The position numbers and the translations under genes were made by a program. Positions 11,201 to 22,815 of a DNA stretch of 64,000 nucleotides are shown here, piece after piece. How positions within the stretch are numbered: position 1 is the stretch's first letter; every line of letters starts with the position of its first letter. Under the pieces are notes generated by a model that had not been told where the DNA came from, ran no database searches, and saw only the letters and a list, made by a program, of their open reading frames with translations. Source of the stretch: Bromus sterilis (taxonomy: Eukaryota; Streptophyta; Magnoliopsida; Poales; Poaceae); contig OX465598.1 of assembly GCA_950022295.1 (NCBI GenBank), positions 174,858,001 to 174,922,000 on the forward strand, given 5' to 3'.

Positions 11201-12538
11201 GCGTAACGCGATCCAAGCTACGGTTTACTCGCAATTATCTTCGCAAAACAGCATCAGCAGCAATTATTTCCAGACTTAGTCCAAATATGGATAAAAAGAA
11301 GAAAAAAACATAAATGAAGAAAAAAGAGGGCCTCACCCAATTAGGCTCGGCCCACTGGCCAGAGGAGGCAATTGGCGGCCTGGTGCTCGCTGGGCCGCGC
11401 TGGGCTTCCGTTGAGGTGGGCCGCAGGAGGGTGGCGGACCGGGCCGGCCCACGTGGCCGTTGGAGGCCACCGGCCGCTCCCTGCTCGATCCCGAGCGGCG
11501 GCGGCGGCGGCCGTCGCCGGTGAGGCTGCGCGCGGCGAGGGAGGCCTACGGGAGGCAGGGACGTCACGGGATGAGGCGTGGAGGCGGCGTGGCCGCCGGA
11601 GGAGGAGGGGCGGCGCCGGTCCATGGGGTGGCGCAGCGGCGGCCTGGCACGCCGGCCATGGCGAGGCTGCGACCAGCGGGTCACTGGCTGCGGCCGATTC
11701 CTGCAGGTGGAGACGGGGGTGAAGGAGGATAGGAGAAGAAGAGGAGGAAAGGGAGAGAAGAAGAAGGGTGGCCAGCGGCCTGCTCGCCGGCGGCGTTCTG
11801 GCCGGAGGAAACGGCGGCGGCGGCCTGCCCGAGGCGTGGAGGCGGCTCGGGGAGAGAGGAGAGAGGAGGTGGTTGGTGGATCTCCAGGGGATGACGTGGC
11901 GCGCTCTGGACGCTCGGATCGCCAGATCCAACGGCTGGGAGCTCCTAAGGCTAGGGTTTCCGGAATCTGGAGGATTTGGAGGCAGATTTGGGGCAAAGTG
12001 GAAGGGGGTGGATGCAATTTTAGACTAGGTTAAACCCTAGAAATGGGTGGGAGAGTGGTGGTCTTTATATAGCCCAGGTGGCTGGCAGTTCGCAAAAACA
12101 TCCCCGATTTTTCTCTCGCGCACGTGGTGTTTACGCTCCTGACCGCTGGGGGTCCGCAGGACCTCCGATTCGGGTAAAACTTCGAACTGTGCGATCAGCG
12201 CGTCGAGCCGGCGGCGTTCACCTCACGCTGGAACCGTTCCGAGAATACTTTCCGGCCCTCTATAAAATTACTGTGTTTACTTATTAAATGGGGTTTTTGT
12301 TCCGTTGGCTGCGGCTGGTCTTGTACGGGTTTTCACGACGATGATCGGGTGAAACCCGGTGTCGCAAAGGTCGAGTGTCAGGGTGTCAAGGATCGGTCTC
12401 CGTCCGGTACAAGATAAGAGGGGGGGAATAATCGCCGATCAATAAATCAGGGATGCAAACACCGCAAACAAATCAGACAATCAAACAATTCACACTGAAA
12501 ACAAAAAATTTAATTTTTGTGAAATCTGGGCTGTTACA
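8266..12538 (-). repeat. 5' LTR of element D (4273 bp)
   Basis: Runs from TGTAAGGCC at 8266 to GCTGTTACA at 12538. It aligns along its length with the F LTR (60213-63951); the D copy is about 530 bp longer through indels in the AT-rich 10150-11200 part. The GC-rich block 11340-11950 generates many ORFs on both strands that are composition artefacts. Confidence 0.8.
12063..12072 (-). promoter_or_regulatory. TATA box of the element D LTR
   Basis: CTATATAAAG on the minus strand, about 470 bases from the LTR start. The same box is conserved at 63475-63484 in element F. It implies a very long transcribed R/U5 part of about 3.8 kb. Confidence 0.6.
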
Positions 12539-12734
12539 CCGTGTTGCCTGGTGCCTGTTGGATTTCCAAGGCTTGTATGGGAAACAGATGATACTTTACA
12601 TGTCCTTTAAATATTTTTGACCGTGTGAAGGCATCTTGTCTTGGAATTCGTAACGCCCATAGTGTTTGGTCTTTGATTTAATGATGGCGCCGCCTGGGCT
12701 TCTTCGTGTTTTCCTGGTTTGCTCTTGGATTGTG

Positions 12735-12743
12735 CTATAAATA
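12735..12743 (+). promoter_or_regulatory. TATA box upstream of the antisense B3-like ORF
   Basis: CTATAAATA on the plus strand, 66 bases before the ATG at 12809, with a pyrimidine-rich leader between them. Spacing fits a plant core promoter for the antisense unit, opposite in direction to element E. Confidence 0.5.
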
Positions 12744-12808
12744 CCTTCTATGGTTTGCATGTCCTTGGCATCCATTCTTCGTGCCTTTCTCTTTTGCTTC
12801 TCTTTCAT

Positions 12809-13383
12809 ATGGCGCCCAAGCGTGATGATGGTGTGACTAGGCGAGGTCGTGGCCGCCGCGTTCGTGGTGGCTGCACGCCTCGTTCTTCACGCGGTGGACG
12901 TCGTGGTGCTATGATTTCCTTTTGCGTGTTCTTAGCCAGACCGCTGCCCGGATTCCTCTTCCGTTCTTGTTTGCCTCCATTGCTTCGGAGCTTAATTTGA
13001 GGGGTCTCTGGCTCCATATTCAAGGAAGCGCTTGACCTTCTTCTTGGGTGGTATTGGAGGTTGAAAATTCATCCTTGATTTTTCTTGGATCTGCCTGGAG
13101 GGCGTTTTCTCGTCGGTTGAATCTGCGTGACGGAGATAGCCTTTGTTGTCATTTTGATGGCGAAGATACTCTCATTGTTCGTGCATTTGATTCCGGTGGC
13201 AATCGTCTGGATCCATACTGGGAGGAAACACGCAGTGACAATTCCGATGGGTCGAATGGTGGTTCGCCTGTTTCTCCCGTGACTTCATCTTCGGCCGATT
13301 CCTCAGCTGATGGTGCTGCTCTTCTAGCTCTAGAGATGAGCTGGACGTCAAGCCGGTTGTCAAGCGGCTGCGTCAATAGGTGA
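12809..13383 (+). pseudogene. B3-like DNA-binding domain ORF in the antisense 3' region of element E
   Basis: Begins at ATG 12809 with a short Arg/Gly-rich basic stretch (about 34 codons). Near 12910 the reading shifts by one base, and the new frame runs to TGA 13381-13383 apart from one in-frame TGA at 13033-13035. The shifted frame carries the pattern of a plant B3 DNA-binding domain: RIPLPF near its start, an SSWVVLEV strand, FLGSAWRAF (the usual FLxxGWxxF), then LNLRDGDSL and a FDGEDTLIVRAFD end. A Ser/Asp-rich tail follows. B3 domains bind DNA in plant transcription factors such as the ARF, RAV and REM groups; here it sits inside a retrotransposon on the opposite strand. The family match is by eye; a profile search would decide. 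Given the frameshift and the stop it is not functional in this copy. Confidence 0.6.
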
Positions 13384-13554
13384 GGCACCTTGTAGAACTA
13401 GAGGACGGCAACATGCTTCTTCGCAGACTGAGTTGCAACTTTGTCTGTGATGATGCTCGTCAAGTTGTGGTACGAAAGTGCCAATTATCTCAGCATGAGC
13501 ATGCATGTAGAAGTCATAATTCCTTGGGATAATTGTACCCCGTCTGGTAGTTGC

Positions 13555-13785
13555 TCGAGTCCTTTTGTAGTGGTAACTATCCTTTGACTCCTTTGTAATG
13601 AAAAAACTGTGTTCGGCTCCTTGGTAATGTAGGCTGACTTCGGCTTCTTTGTAATGGAAATTGTCCTCGACTCCCTTGTAATGGAAAACTGTCTTCGACT
13701 GCCTTGTTATGGAGAATGTTCTTCGACTGCCTTGTAATGGAAAACTCTCTTTGACTGCCTTGTAATGATCAATTGTCCTCCGGGT
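13555..13785 (+). repeat. Degenerate tandem repeat, unit about 33-36 bp
   Basis: About six or seven imperfect copies of a unit built on ccttgtaatgg followed by aaaactgtcttcgactg. It lies downstream of the B3-like ORF in element E. Confidence 0.65.
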
Positions 13786-14115
13786 GCGTGACAGCGCTCC
13801 CGATGGGAGTAGCCCCCGAGGCTACGCTTGATTTGTAGAATCAGGCGTAGGCTGTGAGTTTTTGTCTACCTGGATTGTCCCTTCTCTTGGCTATTTTTAA
13901 GTTATTCCAAGTTTTTTTTGGTCGGGTGCGCGTCCGCGCACCCGATTGGAGTAGCCCCCGAGTCTTTAGGTGATCACTAGCGATCAGGTGAAGACTAAGA
14001 AACTTTGCGTTTTTCGATCTGATTCTCTTTGTGGAAAACTCTTGGTTCGTGACGGAGGTCTTGTGTTCTGGTTTCCCGGTACCTGCAGAGGAGGTCGCGT
14101 TTTAGCGAGGATAGC

Positions 14116-15700
14116 TGATACGTCCAAAACGTATCTATAATTTATGCTTCCTCCATGAACTTCCATACACTTTTGATCATATTTGGACTAACCTATTAAC
14201 TCAGTGCACACCAGTGCCAGTTCCTTTTTTCTGATGTTTTTCTATTTAAGGTTTCCCCCTTATTGAAAGTGCCAGGAAAATTCCGGGAAAATATAGGAAA
14301 AATCAGCGTACGGGAACCTTCTAGAAGAGCCAAAGTGGGGGACGAGGGGGGCCTAGGCGGCCAGAGGGAGCGGCCCCACCCCTGGCCGTGGCAGGGGGGC
14401 GCCTGGAGCCCCTAGCCCACCTCTGGCTGCCCCCTTTCTCCTATTTATTCCCCATGACGAGAAACCCTCGGGTCCGGAACCCTTTTTCTCGATCTCTCCT
14501 CTGTTCCGCCACCGCCGCGCTTCCAAGATCGGGAGCACCAGAAGACCTCTTCCCGGCACCCTGCCGAAGGGAGGCATCACCTCCAGGAGCTTCTCCACCA
14601 CCATGGATGCTTCCCGTATGAACCGTGAGTAGTCCACCTTGGACCATGGGTCTATGATCAGTAGCTATGTGATGTTCTCCTCCCCTCTTTGTTCTTCATG
14701 GATTAGATTTCGTGAGCTGCCCTACATGATCGAGGCACTTATGTAATCTTTCTGCTGTTGCTATGCTGAGTTTGATGGGATCCGATGGATTATGAGATTA
14801 TGTTCAGATTGTGTTTGAGTTATATATTTGATTCTCTTCTTTTATATTTATGTTCTTGAGTAATTCTTGCATGTTCTCTGTTGCTGTTTATTGCTTTGGC
14901 CAAGTAGTAGGTAGTGACTCCAAGAGGGAGCGTTATGCATGATTGTGGGTTCATGCCCCCCGATGACTAGCTTGAGTGATAGAAACATGAGTCTAGGGGA
15001 TGTGTTGTTGCCACAAGGGGGAAAACAACGGTGCTTGTACTTGCGGGTGCAAGGATTGTTTACTTTACGCAAAGTTCTTTAATGCAGTTGTCCGTTTCTT
15101 TGAGTTTACACTTTGGGTGGGATTCGCGACTTAATACCAGCGAGATGTTCTGGATAGATATCTCAAGGTGGACGATTAGTAGGTAGATGTAGATGGATTT
15201 CGGTCTACTTGTCTTGGCGCACCGCCCATGCTTTTGAGCCTCTTCCTTTCTTTATAGCATAATTAGCATTGGTTTGAGCACATAATCCTGTCAATTGCCC
15301 AGCTCTAATTTGTTTACCTCGCATGGCTATTTTATCGTCTTTTGGGAGAGAGACAGCACTAGTGAACATCATAGGACCCCGGTCCATCTTTCCAATACTG
15401 TTTTCACCTTCAATTTACTTTCAGTATTTACTTTTCCGTAGCTATCACTATCATTATTACCCCGGTCCACTGTACTCGTTGGGAGCAAAGCTGTCTGTTT
15501 TTTATGCAGGTCCAGGTGAATTTAGCAACCTAGGTTGTAAAGGGGGCCATTGTTCACTTCACCACCTACTTGTCGATGTTGGAGTCCTACTGGAGACAAT
15601 CTAAACCTTAGCATCTTTGCTAAGGGAAATTTGCCACTACGCTACATCTCACCTTCCACTTGGGGTAACCAACGATGGGCGCGTATTATCTCGTGTGTTA
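14116..15700 (+). repeat. 5' LTR of element B
   Basis: Starts TGATACGTCC and ends at 15700. The terminal CA seen in the 3' copy is TA here, a point change at the end. Confidence 0.9.
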
Positions 15701-15710
15701 AGCAAATTTC

Positions 15711-15728
15711 TGGCGCCGTTGCCGGGGA
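15711..15728 (+). other. Primer-binding site of element B (tRNA-Asp type)
   Basis: TGGCGCCGTTGCCGGGGA, identical to element A, 10 bases after the LTR. Confidence 0.9.
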
Positions 15729-15866
15729 CTCCACTCTTCAAGATAGGGGAGTTGCACACTATCTTTTATATTTGATTTTTAGTCTTGTTAGTTTACCTTT
15801 CAGTTTTTGCTTTAGTGTCTTTTATAAAAAATCAAAAAAATAGTTACCTTACTAGTAGTTATCATT

Positions 15867-16682
15867 ATGCCTGGTCCTTTTGCCTTTGGTCAAGCAGAAG
15901 TTCTCACCTTTAAATAGAGAGGTGGTGAAAGTCTGAATGATGCCTGGTACAGAATTAATGATTCTCAAAAAAAGAGCCACCTAGAAGCAATCCACTACTA
16001 TCTTGCTTAGAAACTTTTATGTTGGAATTACTTATTGGAATAAGTTTATTCTAGATACTGCTATAAATGGGAATTTCATAGAATCCCTAGTCTGGGAAGC
16101 TCTTAGTGTTATGGAAAATCTTGTTGGAAATCTCCCTGTTGCTAGCATTCAAGGGGACATTACCCTAGCTCACATTATGAAAAAACTTGAAAAGATAGAG
16201 CTGGAGATGCCAAGCATTAATAAGATAAGTGAGTTAGATCGTAAGGTTCAAGGTAATTTGAATAGATTAGATAGCTCCATGCATAATTTTTTTAAAACCT
16301 TGGAGACCATAAAATCCCATGATTGGACCCTTCTAGGATTGATAAGATTGAGGAAATCCTTGACACTCTAGGAACTACTTTTTCCTCAATCAAAACCAAA
16401 AAGGTGGAAACTCCGTCAAAGAAGGAACCTAGGTTTGTTTACATTCGAAAGGCTCCTCGTTTCAAAAATAATCTATCCATTGCCAAAGGGGTTGAAACTG
16501 TGAAGAGTTTGGAAGAGATACCTCTCTTTAATAGAATAAATGATACTCCAATTGATCTTCCACCTTTTGCTTTTATTCCTATAAGTATCTTTATTAGGCC
16601 TTTTGAAATACCTATTAAGAGTGGTTGTATTATTGAAGAGATTTTTGAGGATCTTGATGATGGTTCCATTTATACAACTTGA
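15867..16682 (+). pseudogene. Athila-type gag remnant of element B
   Basis: Starts at ATG 15867 (MPGPFAFG...) and is interrupted almost at once by a TAG near 15915, by a second TAG after the HLEAIHYYLA stretch near 16008, and by a shift between the frames at 16003-16371 and 16323-16682. The pieces together keep recognisable Athila gag traits: a GESLNDAWYRIND stretch, NFYVGIT, then a charged coiled-coil-like segment with LEKIE and IDKIEEILDTL motifs, and an acidic end (FEDLDDGSIYTT). No zinc knuckle or protease follows. The protein would have formed the RNA-packaging particle; in this state it cannot be made as one chain. Element A lacks this block. Confidence 0.7.
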
Positions 16683-19604
16683 TCTATTTGCATTAAGCCT
16701 AGCTAATGGCTTTAAAGAAGCGCTTTCGGGAGGCAGCCCCCAACGAATTTATGATTTCCTTTTTTTTTCCTTCTGTTTTAGTGGTCTTGATGATTTTTAC
16801 TGCTGTAGCAACATCATTGTATCTTTACATTTCAAGTTTTGTGCCTTTTATACCCTCATACGACAAGGGAAGTGAAAGTTGTGACATGCTGTCGAGAAAA
16901 CAGATTCTGTCCTTGTGACTAGGAAAATCAGAGAAAAATCCCAGTTCATCTTTTTGAGCTGAATTGTTTACACAGCGTTCTCTATACAATTACGAAACTT
17001 TCGTATGTTCTGAGTTTTTTTATTTGAGTTGCTGAAGTATCCCTAAAAAATTCTTTACTACCTGATGGTCTGTTTTTCACAGATTCTTTCCTGTTTTGCC
17101 TTTTCTTCTATTTGCAAACCTTAAGCTTGCTTTTTCTTTGCAATCTTTTTTTCAATCTTGAGAAACAGTAGCTCTTCAAGATTATCTTTATTTCCAGTAG
17201 AGAAAATTTATTTTATTATGGGTACTAACCTCGCTAATAGTATTATGATGAGTTATGTATGAAGGGAGTTTTCAAGTGTGCGAGGGAAGATGATAAAAGA
17301 AGATTCAGGAGTGTCAAGCGCTCAAGCTTGGGGATGCCCCCATGCATCCCCAAGAAATTTTCAAGGAAAATCAAGCGTCTAATCTTGGGGATGCCCCCAT
17401 GCATCCCCTTCTCCATCAACAATTATCAGTTCGTCTCTCGTTTCACTATATTTTTATCACTTCATGCGTTATGTGCTATTCTTGGAGCGTCTCGCTCTTA
17501 GGTTTTATTTTAGTTTTCTTTAGCTTTGCTTGCTGTTCATAACAAGTTAGAACCCAGCTTTCTTTGTATGGGAGAGAAACACGCTCCACTTCCAAAATCT
17601 AGAACACAACATAGGACTTTATCTTTGTTGTGTGTGTTCTTTATCTTTTCGTAGCTACTGTCAGGTTTAGCTCTTGGTTTTCATGATTATCTTTTCAAAT
17701 AGCTTTTGTTTAGTTTGTTGCTGGAACTCTTTTGAGTTTTCATGTTGATCTTGTTTAGAGAGTTTGCCTGTTGCACTGAGTTGTGTGTCTTGACTTGAAG
17801 TAGGCAATTGAGGTTTCTATTCTTTTTGTAGTAGTAATTTGCAATAATTTTGAAGTATTGTTTTGAGTAATGTTTGGACTTTTGGTGTCAAGATCTCTAG
17901 CCTATTAGTGATAGATGTCGTATTTTGGGCAATCCATGTTTATTTTCAAAAACCTACAAATTAGTTGAGAACTCTAGCTACTAGATGGATCACTACTCTT
18001 CTGAGGGGTTGAATCTTAGAGTACACTCACGTACCATGAGTCAAGGATGCGCAAGGATAACCAAACCCCCATACACTCCTCCTCGGGGCACTTGTCTCTT
18101 TGTGAACCTCCTTATTAGATTGAGAGTTACCGATAATAAGTACATGAGTTCTTTGGACTAATGTGAGTATTCGAAAGTTGACACTTCCACCTTCCCATAT
18201 TTTTCTAGCCTCTCCTGTGCCGTGCATTGCTTTATTCTCACTCCGAGAGTTAGCGTCCACCTTCGCCGGTACATCCAAACCCTTGGCATGATATGCTCTG
18301 TCATCATAAACCTCCTTATATCGTTCGTCAAAACTGCCACCATACCTACCTACCAAGGCATTTCCATAGCCTTTCCGAGATACATTGCCATGCAACATCC
18401 ATCTTCTCATGACTTAATCTTCATGTCATACATGCTACTTGCTTGATCGATGAGCCGCATGCTAGCTGGGACTTGCCCTAATCATTGCTACATGATGCGC
18501 TAGTATCATTGCATATCCTGCTACACTGGCAGAGGCATACATTTGCATACTTCATGATAGTTACATCTTCTTTATGATTTGAGTACTTTGTAAAGTGTGA
18601 AAGATCTTCTATACTTCTTGTAATTTATAGAGTGGTGCCCCTAAAGTCAGGAAAAGATCCCAAAGTGGAAAAATTAAAAGATCCCAAAGAGGACAAAATT
18701 GAAAGATCCAAAAGAGGACAAATGAGAGAAATAGAAAGAGCCATTGAGGCCACCAAAAAATAGAAAAATAGAAAAAGGAGAAAAAGAAAATAAAAAAGAG
18801 AGAAGGGGGCACACTACTTATTCCTTTTGAGAGATCCACACTCGTACCTCCTCCTATATCTTGTACTCCATAGAGATTATCATTCATGCATATAGCTATG
18901 TGGGGACCTTCACACTATAGAACTTGGCTTGTATATTCCAATGATGAGCCTCCTCAAAAGAGTTCTAGGTCTTCTTAAGCAAGCAAGTTGTATGCACCCC
19001 CACTAGTTCCATTGGAGAGCTTACCATACCTCATATGTGCATCTGTTGCATGGCAATCCCTACTTCTCACATCATATCTATCATTTGGCTTTCTCTCGCC
19101 TATGATTGTCCTCATTGATGTGAGCCTTTCAAACCTTTTTGTCTTCCTCCTCCACCATATTCTCTCTTTGCCATCCTCAGTGTCAACTTTCTTGCTTATG
19201 CTCATCCATTGCATGAGTGCTCAAAATGTCGAAAAGGAGTGGATCATTTTGACTTGTACTTGGCTAGTGGTCTGGGATGAGTCAAGATAAGATTCCAAAG
19301 AAGACCAAATGTGAAACTTTAGTAGATTGAGTTCTCAACATAAAAAATGCATTTTCTCGTATATCCCTATCCCCTTTCTTGCACACAAACACTATTTGGA
19401 GACATTCGAGTCACGGACAGCGAGAGCTCTTGCACCTTTATGTTCTTATGTTGCTTGTTTCAATACTAATATAGACTCTTTCCTGTTATGACTTGAATTG
19501 AATTACATGCCTTGATTGCTTTACTTAAAATTTCTTATATGGTTGTTAGCATGTCACCACAGAAATTATGCTTGTTATCATTTACCTACTCGAGGACGAG
19601 CAGG
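16683..19604 (+). other. Non-coding internal region of element B
   Basis: Shares long similarity with 960-3750 of element A. It contains two copies of a polypurine-like motif followed by an interrupted inverted repeat (ggggatgc ... gcatcccc) at 17325-17410. The only ORFs are short and without motifs. Confidence 0.65.
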
Positions 19605-19622
19605 AATTAAGCTTGGGGATGT
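19605..19622 (+). other. Polypurine tract of element B
   Basis: aattaagcttggggatgt immediately before the 3' LTR, matching element A at 3753-3768. Confidence 0.8.
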
Positions 19623-21270
19623 TGATACGTCCAAAACGTATCTATAATTTCTGCTTGCTCCATGCCTCTTTTGTGTGATATTGCTATGATATTGATGAAC
19701 TTCCATACACTTTTGATCATATTTGGACTAACCTATTAACTCAGTGCACCCCACTGCCAGTTCCTGTTTTTTCCCCTTATTTAAAGTGTCAGGAAAATTC
19801 TGGGAAAATATAGGAAAAATCAGCGTACGAGAACCTTCCAGAAGAGCCAAAGTGGGGGCCGAGGGGGGCCAGGGGGTCCCAGGCGGCAAAAGGGCGCGGC
19901 CCCACCCCTGGTCGCGCCAGGGGGGCGCCTGGAGCCTCTGGCCCACCTCTGGCTACCCCCTTTCGGCTATTTATCCCCCGTGACGAGAAACCCTCGGGGA
20001 CGGAACCCTTTTTCTCGATCTCTCCTCTGTTCTACCACCGCCGCGCTTCCAAGATCGGGAGCACCAGAAGACCTCTTCCCGGCACCCTGCCGGAGGGAGG
20101 AATCACCTCTGGGAGTTTCTCCACCACCATGGATGCTTCCCGGATGAACCGTGAGTAGCCCACCTTGGACCATGGGTCTATGGTCAGTAGCTATGTGATG
20201 TTCTCCTCCCCTCTTTGTTCTTCATGGATTAGACCTCGTGAGCTGCCCTACATGATCGAGGCACTTATGTAATCTTTCTGCTGTTGCTATGCTGAGTTTG
20301 CTGGGATCCGATGGATTATGAGATTATGTTCAGATTGTGTGTGAGTTATATATTTGATTCTCTTCTTTTATATTTATGTTCTTGAGTAATTCTTGCATGT
20401 TCTCCGTTGCTGTTTATTGCTTTGGCCAAGTAGTAGGTAGTGACTCCAAGAGGGAGTGTTATGCATTATTGTGGGTTCATGCCCACCGATGACTAGCTTG
20501 AGTGACAGAAACATGAGTCTAGGGGATGTGATGTTGCCACAAGGGGGAAAACAACGATTCTCGTACTTGCGGGTGCAAGGATTGTTTACTTTATGCAAAG
20601 TTCTTTAATGTAGTTGTCTGTTGCTTTGAGTTTACACTTTCTGTGGGATTCACAACTTAATACCAGCGAGATGTTCTGGATAGATATCTCAAGGTGGATG
20701 ATTAGTAGGTAGATGCAAATGGATTTTGGTCTACTTGTCTTGGCGTACCGCCCATGCTTTTGAGCCTCTTCCTTTCTTTATAGAATAATTAGCATTGGTT
20801 TGCGCACATAATCCTGTCAATTGCCCAGCTGTAATTTTTTTACCTCGCATGGCCATTTTATCGTCTTTTGGGAGAGAGACATCACTAGTGAACATCATAG
20901 GACCCCGGTCCATATTTCCAATACTTTTTACACCTTAAATTTAGTTTCAGTATTTACTTTTTCGTAGCTATCACTATCATTATTATCCCGTGCGTTTTAT
21001 CCTTTGTAAACAACAAGGCCGGAGGAATTGACAACTCCTCTGTACTCGTTGGGAGAAAAGCTATTTGTTGTTTGTGTAGGTCCAGGTGAAGTCAGCAACC
21101 TAGGTTTTAAACGGTGCCATTATTCACTTCACCACCTACTTGTCGATCTTGGAGTCCTACTGGAGACAATCTAAACCTTAGCATCTTTGCTAAGGGAAAT
21201 TTTCCGCTACGCTACATCTCACCTTCCACTTAGGGTAACCAACGAGGGGCGAGTATTATCTCGTGTATCA
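19623..21270 (+). repeat. 3' LTR of element B
   Basis: Starts TGATACGTCC, ends GTATCA at 21270, followed by the target duplication ATAGC. Confidence 0.92.
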
Positions 21271-21279
21271 ATAGCGTCT

Positions 21280-21640
21280 CTTGGGGGGGGGTTACGCTCA
21301 AGCCCCCGAGTGCTTTTTATGTTGCATGAGTAAGGATAGAATCTCTCGGGGGGAGTTTATGCTCGAGCCCCCGAGTGCTTTTAAGTAAGGACAGCGTCTC
21401 TCGGGGGGACTTTATGCTCGATCCCCCGAGTGCTTTTAAGTAAAGTCGCATGAGCGAGGATAGCGTCTCTCGGGGGGAGTTTATGCTCGAGCCCCCGAAT
21501 GCTTTTAAGTAAGGATAGCGTCTCTCGGGGGGAGTTTATGCTCGAGCCCCCGAGTGCTTTTAATTAAAATCGCATGAGCGAGGATAGCGTCTCTCGGGGG
21601 GAGTTTATGCTCGAGCCCCTGAGTGCTTTTAAGTGCTAAT
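21280..21640 (-). repeat. Tandem hairpin repeats in the 3' region of element E
   Basis: Six repeat units of about 54 to 85 bp, each with a C/G-rich inverted pair: ctctcggggggag, a short loop tttatg, then ctcgagcccccgag. The most complete units are at about 21340-21375, 21395-21430, 21465-21495, 21520-21550 and 21585-21620. Units differ mainly in the spacer (taagtaaggata or a longer gcatgagcgagg form). Confidence 0.8.
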
Positions 21641-22022
21641 GCTTGGGCAAAATTATTTTATTTCTTCGAGTATTACATGGGCTGCTGATCAGTGCTGATG
21701 CCGATGCCGTTGTAGTGTTTGGAGGGCTATGGGTAGAACAAGCGTAGGTTCGCTACGTTCCATGGGTTTACCACGTCTTCATTAGTCTTCGGGTTCTTCA
21801 ACCTATATGCGCCGCCTCCGATGACTTCCGAGATTATGAATGCCCCTTCCCATTGTGGAGCGATTTTATGTACTTTTTATTGTATCAGTCGCAAGATGAG
21901 GTCTCCTCTGCTAAAGGTTCTTGTACGCAGGCGGCTTCTTTATATGTCCGCAGCTTGTCCTGGTATGCTTCAGATCTTGTTATCGCTGTGTCTTGTGCTT
22001 CGTCTGCTGTATCTTTGTCGTT

Positions 22023-22815
22023 CTATACTGCTTCTTCTGCTTCTTCCTCTTCGTACCCTGATATGCGGGGGGCTCCGAATTTTAATTCGTGCGGCAGTAC
22101 CGCTTCTTCCCCGTATACAAAGAAGAAAGGTGTGTACTGGCTCGAGCGGTTTGGGGTGGTACACAGGCTCCATAGTACCGCGGGAAGTTCTTCTACCCAG
22201 TTGCCTGCGGCTTGTTCCAGTGGTGCAAGGACTCGTTTCTTTATTCCTCCACATACTAGGCCGTTTGATTTCTCCACCTGGTCGTTGGATTGTGGGTGCG
22301 CGACCGATGCGTAGTTGATTTTGATGCCTAGCTCCTGGCAAAAGTTTTGGAACTCTGCTGCTGTGAAGTTTGTACCATTGTCTGTGATAATATTGTGTGG
22401 TACGCCGAATCTGAAGATGATTGACTTCATGAAGTTGACTGTTGTGAGGGTTGTTGAGCTAGTGATTGGTACTGCTTCGATCCATTTGGTGAACTTGTCG
22501 ACTGCAACTAGTAGGTGTGTTCGTCCTCCTTTTGAGGATTTCTTGAGTGGACCCACCATGTCAAGTCCCCATGTGGCGAAAGGCGAGGACAGTGGTATAG
22601 TTTTGAGCTCTGATGCTAGGGCGTGTGGTCTGCTAGCGAAGTTCTGGCAGGCGATGCAACATCGCATGATATCTTCCGCGTTTCTCATGGCTATCGTCCA
22701 GTAAAAACATGCTCGAAAGGCCTTGGCCACGACTGTGCGACTGCTCGCGTGATGCCCACAGGTGCCTTCGTGAATCTCGAGTAGTAGGGATTATCCATCT
22801 TCTTCCTGGATACAC
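22023..22815 (-). pseudogene. Integrase of element E
   Basis: On the minus strand, the zinc-binding HHCC part starts at about 22790 (HEGTCGHH ... CIAC), followed by the DDE core: first Asp in WGLDMVGPL, second in ITDNGTNF, and the Glu in DQVEKSNGL, with spacing typical of plant gypsy integrases. A C-terminal segment with FFVYGEEAVLPHE follows. The catalytic set therefore looks complete in this block (22730-22023 is open), but a stop at 22791-22793 separates it from the RNase H/linker part upstream, so the polyprotein is broken. Integrase inserts the element cDNA into the chromosome. No chromodomain is visible after it, which separates E from the chromoviruses. Confidence 0.88.

Larger units (their letters stand above)
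7352..12538 (-). mobile_element. Element D: long-LTR Ty3/gypsy, nearly empty internal region
   Basis: Read on the minus strand: a complete 5' LTR (12538-8266, 4273 bp), a tRNA-iMet primer-binding site (8262-8250), about 600 bp of internal sequence and the first 312 bp of the 3' LTR, which is cut at 7352. LTR ends are TGTAAC.../...CTTACA on the minus strand. LTRs of this length with an iMet primer are typical of the Tekay/Del chromovirus lineage. No gag or pol is present, so it could move only with enzymes from a relative. Element F at the right edge has the same LTR family, same orientation. Confidence 0.8.
14116..21270 (+). mobile_element. Element B: Athila-like Ty3/gypsy retrotransposon, complete but non-autonomous
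   Basis: 7155 bp with both LTRs, tRNA-Asp primer-binding site, gag remnant and polypurine tract, flanked by the perfect 5-bp target duplication ATAGC at 14111-14115 and 21271-21275. No pol domains. It inserted in the 3' region of element E. The 5' LTR (1585 bp) and 3' LTR (1648 bp) differ by substitutions and by an extra segment of roughly 55 bp in the 3' copy (about 20988-21042), so insertion is not very recent. Confidence 0.92.

Noticed and set aside
11235..12033. Many overlapping ORFs on both strands, up to 260 codons
   Set aside because: They lie in the GC-rich block of the D LTR, overlap one another in all frames, are dominated by Arg, Gly, Pro and Ser, and have no motif; the equivalent block in F (62747-63378) does the same with different frames.
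21280..21640. CRISPR-like array
   Set aside because: Direct repeats adjoin with variable short spacers inside a plant retrotransposon; no cas genes, and the genome is eukaryotic.
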